The notes under the pieces are model-generated. The model was not told where the DNA came from, made no database searches, and saw nothing but the letters and a program-made list of their open reading frames with translations. The translations under genes and the position numbers were made by a program. From Fibrobacterales bacterium (lineage in GTDB: Bacteria; Fibrobacterota; Fibrobacteria; Fibrobacterales; Fibrobacteraceae), in NCBI GenBank assembly GCA_025997455.1, contig BNUP01000120.1:1-6576 (forward strand): a DNA stretch of 6,576 bases. Reading direction: 5' to 3'. Of the stretch, positions 6,481-6,576 are shown piece by piece (the first letter of the stretch is position 1; each line of letters starts with the position of its first letter).

Positions 6481-6510
6481 CCACACCCCACACCCTACAC
6501 CCCATACCCC
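6481..6510. repeat. C-rich heptamer array with a four-run G-tract motif on the minus strand
   Basis: Heptamers CCACACC (6481 and 6488), CTACACC (6495) and CCATACC (6502) follow one another. On the minus strand the G-runs at 6510-6507, 6503-6500, 6495-6493 and 6489-6486 are separated by loops of 3, 4 and 3 bases. This fits the G3+N1-7 quadruplex rule. It sits about 25 bases upstream of the probable -35 box of the lipoprotein gene. Confidence 0.6.
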
Positions 6511-6525
6511 TGCATTGCAAAGTTT

Positions 6526-6576
6526 CTACCTTCCCATATATGCTTCACCTTTCAACCCAAGAACGCTTCGTAAATC
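6526..6576 (-). CDS. C-terminal end of an upstream minus-strand gene (partial)
   Basis: From the window edge the minus strand reads D-L-R-S-V-L-G-L-K-G-E-A-Y-M-G-R and then TAG (6528-6526). The other two minus frames hit stops sooner. The sequence is protein-like, but 16 residues are too few to name a family. If real, the gene lies 118 bases upstream of the lipoprotein start and on the same strand. Confidence 0.35.
   Translation of the reverse strand, partial: DLRSVLGLKGEAYMGR

Larger units (their letters stand above)
6373..6537. repeat. Outer inverted repeat pair, ATGGGAAGGTAGA
   Basis: ATGGGAAGGTAGA at 6373-6385 has a perfect 13-base reverse complement at 6525-6537. The pair encloses the inner inverted repeat in nested order. 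The gap between outer and inner arms is 9 bases on the left and 48 on the right, where the C-rich heptamer array sits. The left arm is inside the lipoprotein signal-peptide codons; the right arm covers the stop of a likely upstream gene. Confidence 0.55.

Overview
The window looks like chromosomal DNA from a bacterium of the Bacteroidota/Chlorobiota (FCB) type. Three things point there: the proteins match FCB versions of their families (a CusA ending in the MTTATT/LTSTGKGSD/VPMAIPAFGGM style, an HMA protein with GNCxMCK and a C-terminal LPGCCKY, and a lipoprotein that starts C-x(n)-PGGG-x-D-x-PP before an Ig-like domain), base composition is moderate to low GC, and non-ATG starts are used. The phylum is inferred from protein style, not from a marker gene.

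Left part (1-4654, + strand): a copper/silver export operon. It opens inside the gene for a CusB-type periplasmic adaptor (5' end outside the window). That frame runs, without a stop, through a repeat-rich joint (about 561-709) into a heavy-metal-associated (HMA) domain protein. The HMA part has its own ribosome binding site, start codon and signal peptide, so it may be a separate gene whose upstream neighbour has lost its stop codon. Three bases after its stop comes a complete CusA-type RND pump (1157-4654). All three methionines of the CusA periplasmic copper site are present at positions that match E. coli CusA. The HMA protein sits where CusF-type chaperones sit in cus operons, so the likely flow is chaperone, then CusA/CusB, then an outer-membrane channel that would lie outside the window.

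Right part (4632-6576, - strand): one large surface or periplasmic lipoprotein gene with Ig-like domains, convergent with cusA and overlapping its 3' end by 23 bases. Its upstream region (6408-6525) is short but dense. It holds a sigma70-like promoter, two different heptamer tandem arrays, a four-run G-tract motif and nested inverted repeats that include the TTG start codon. The last 51 bases read as the C-terminal end of another minus-strand gene.

The most unusual theme is repeat DNA that stays in frame inside genes. There is a 93-base, 31-codon direct-repeat unit at the adaptor/HMA joint, an IKNSELQ-type insert in a CusA loop, and a second G-run/C-run palindrome in another CusA loop that shares an 11-mer with the joint. 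I see no mobile element genes, CRISPR arrays or structural RNA genes.
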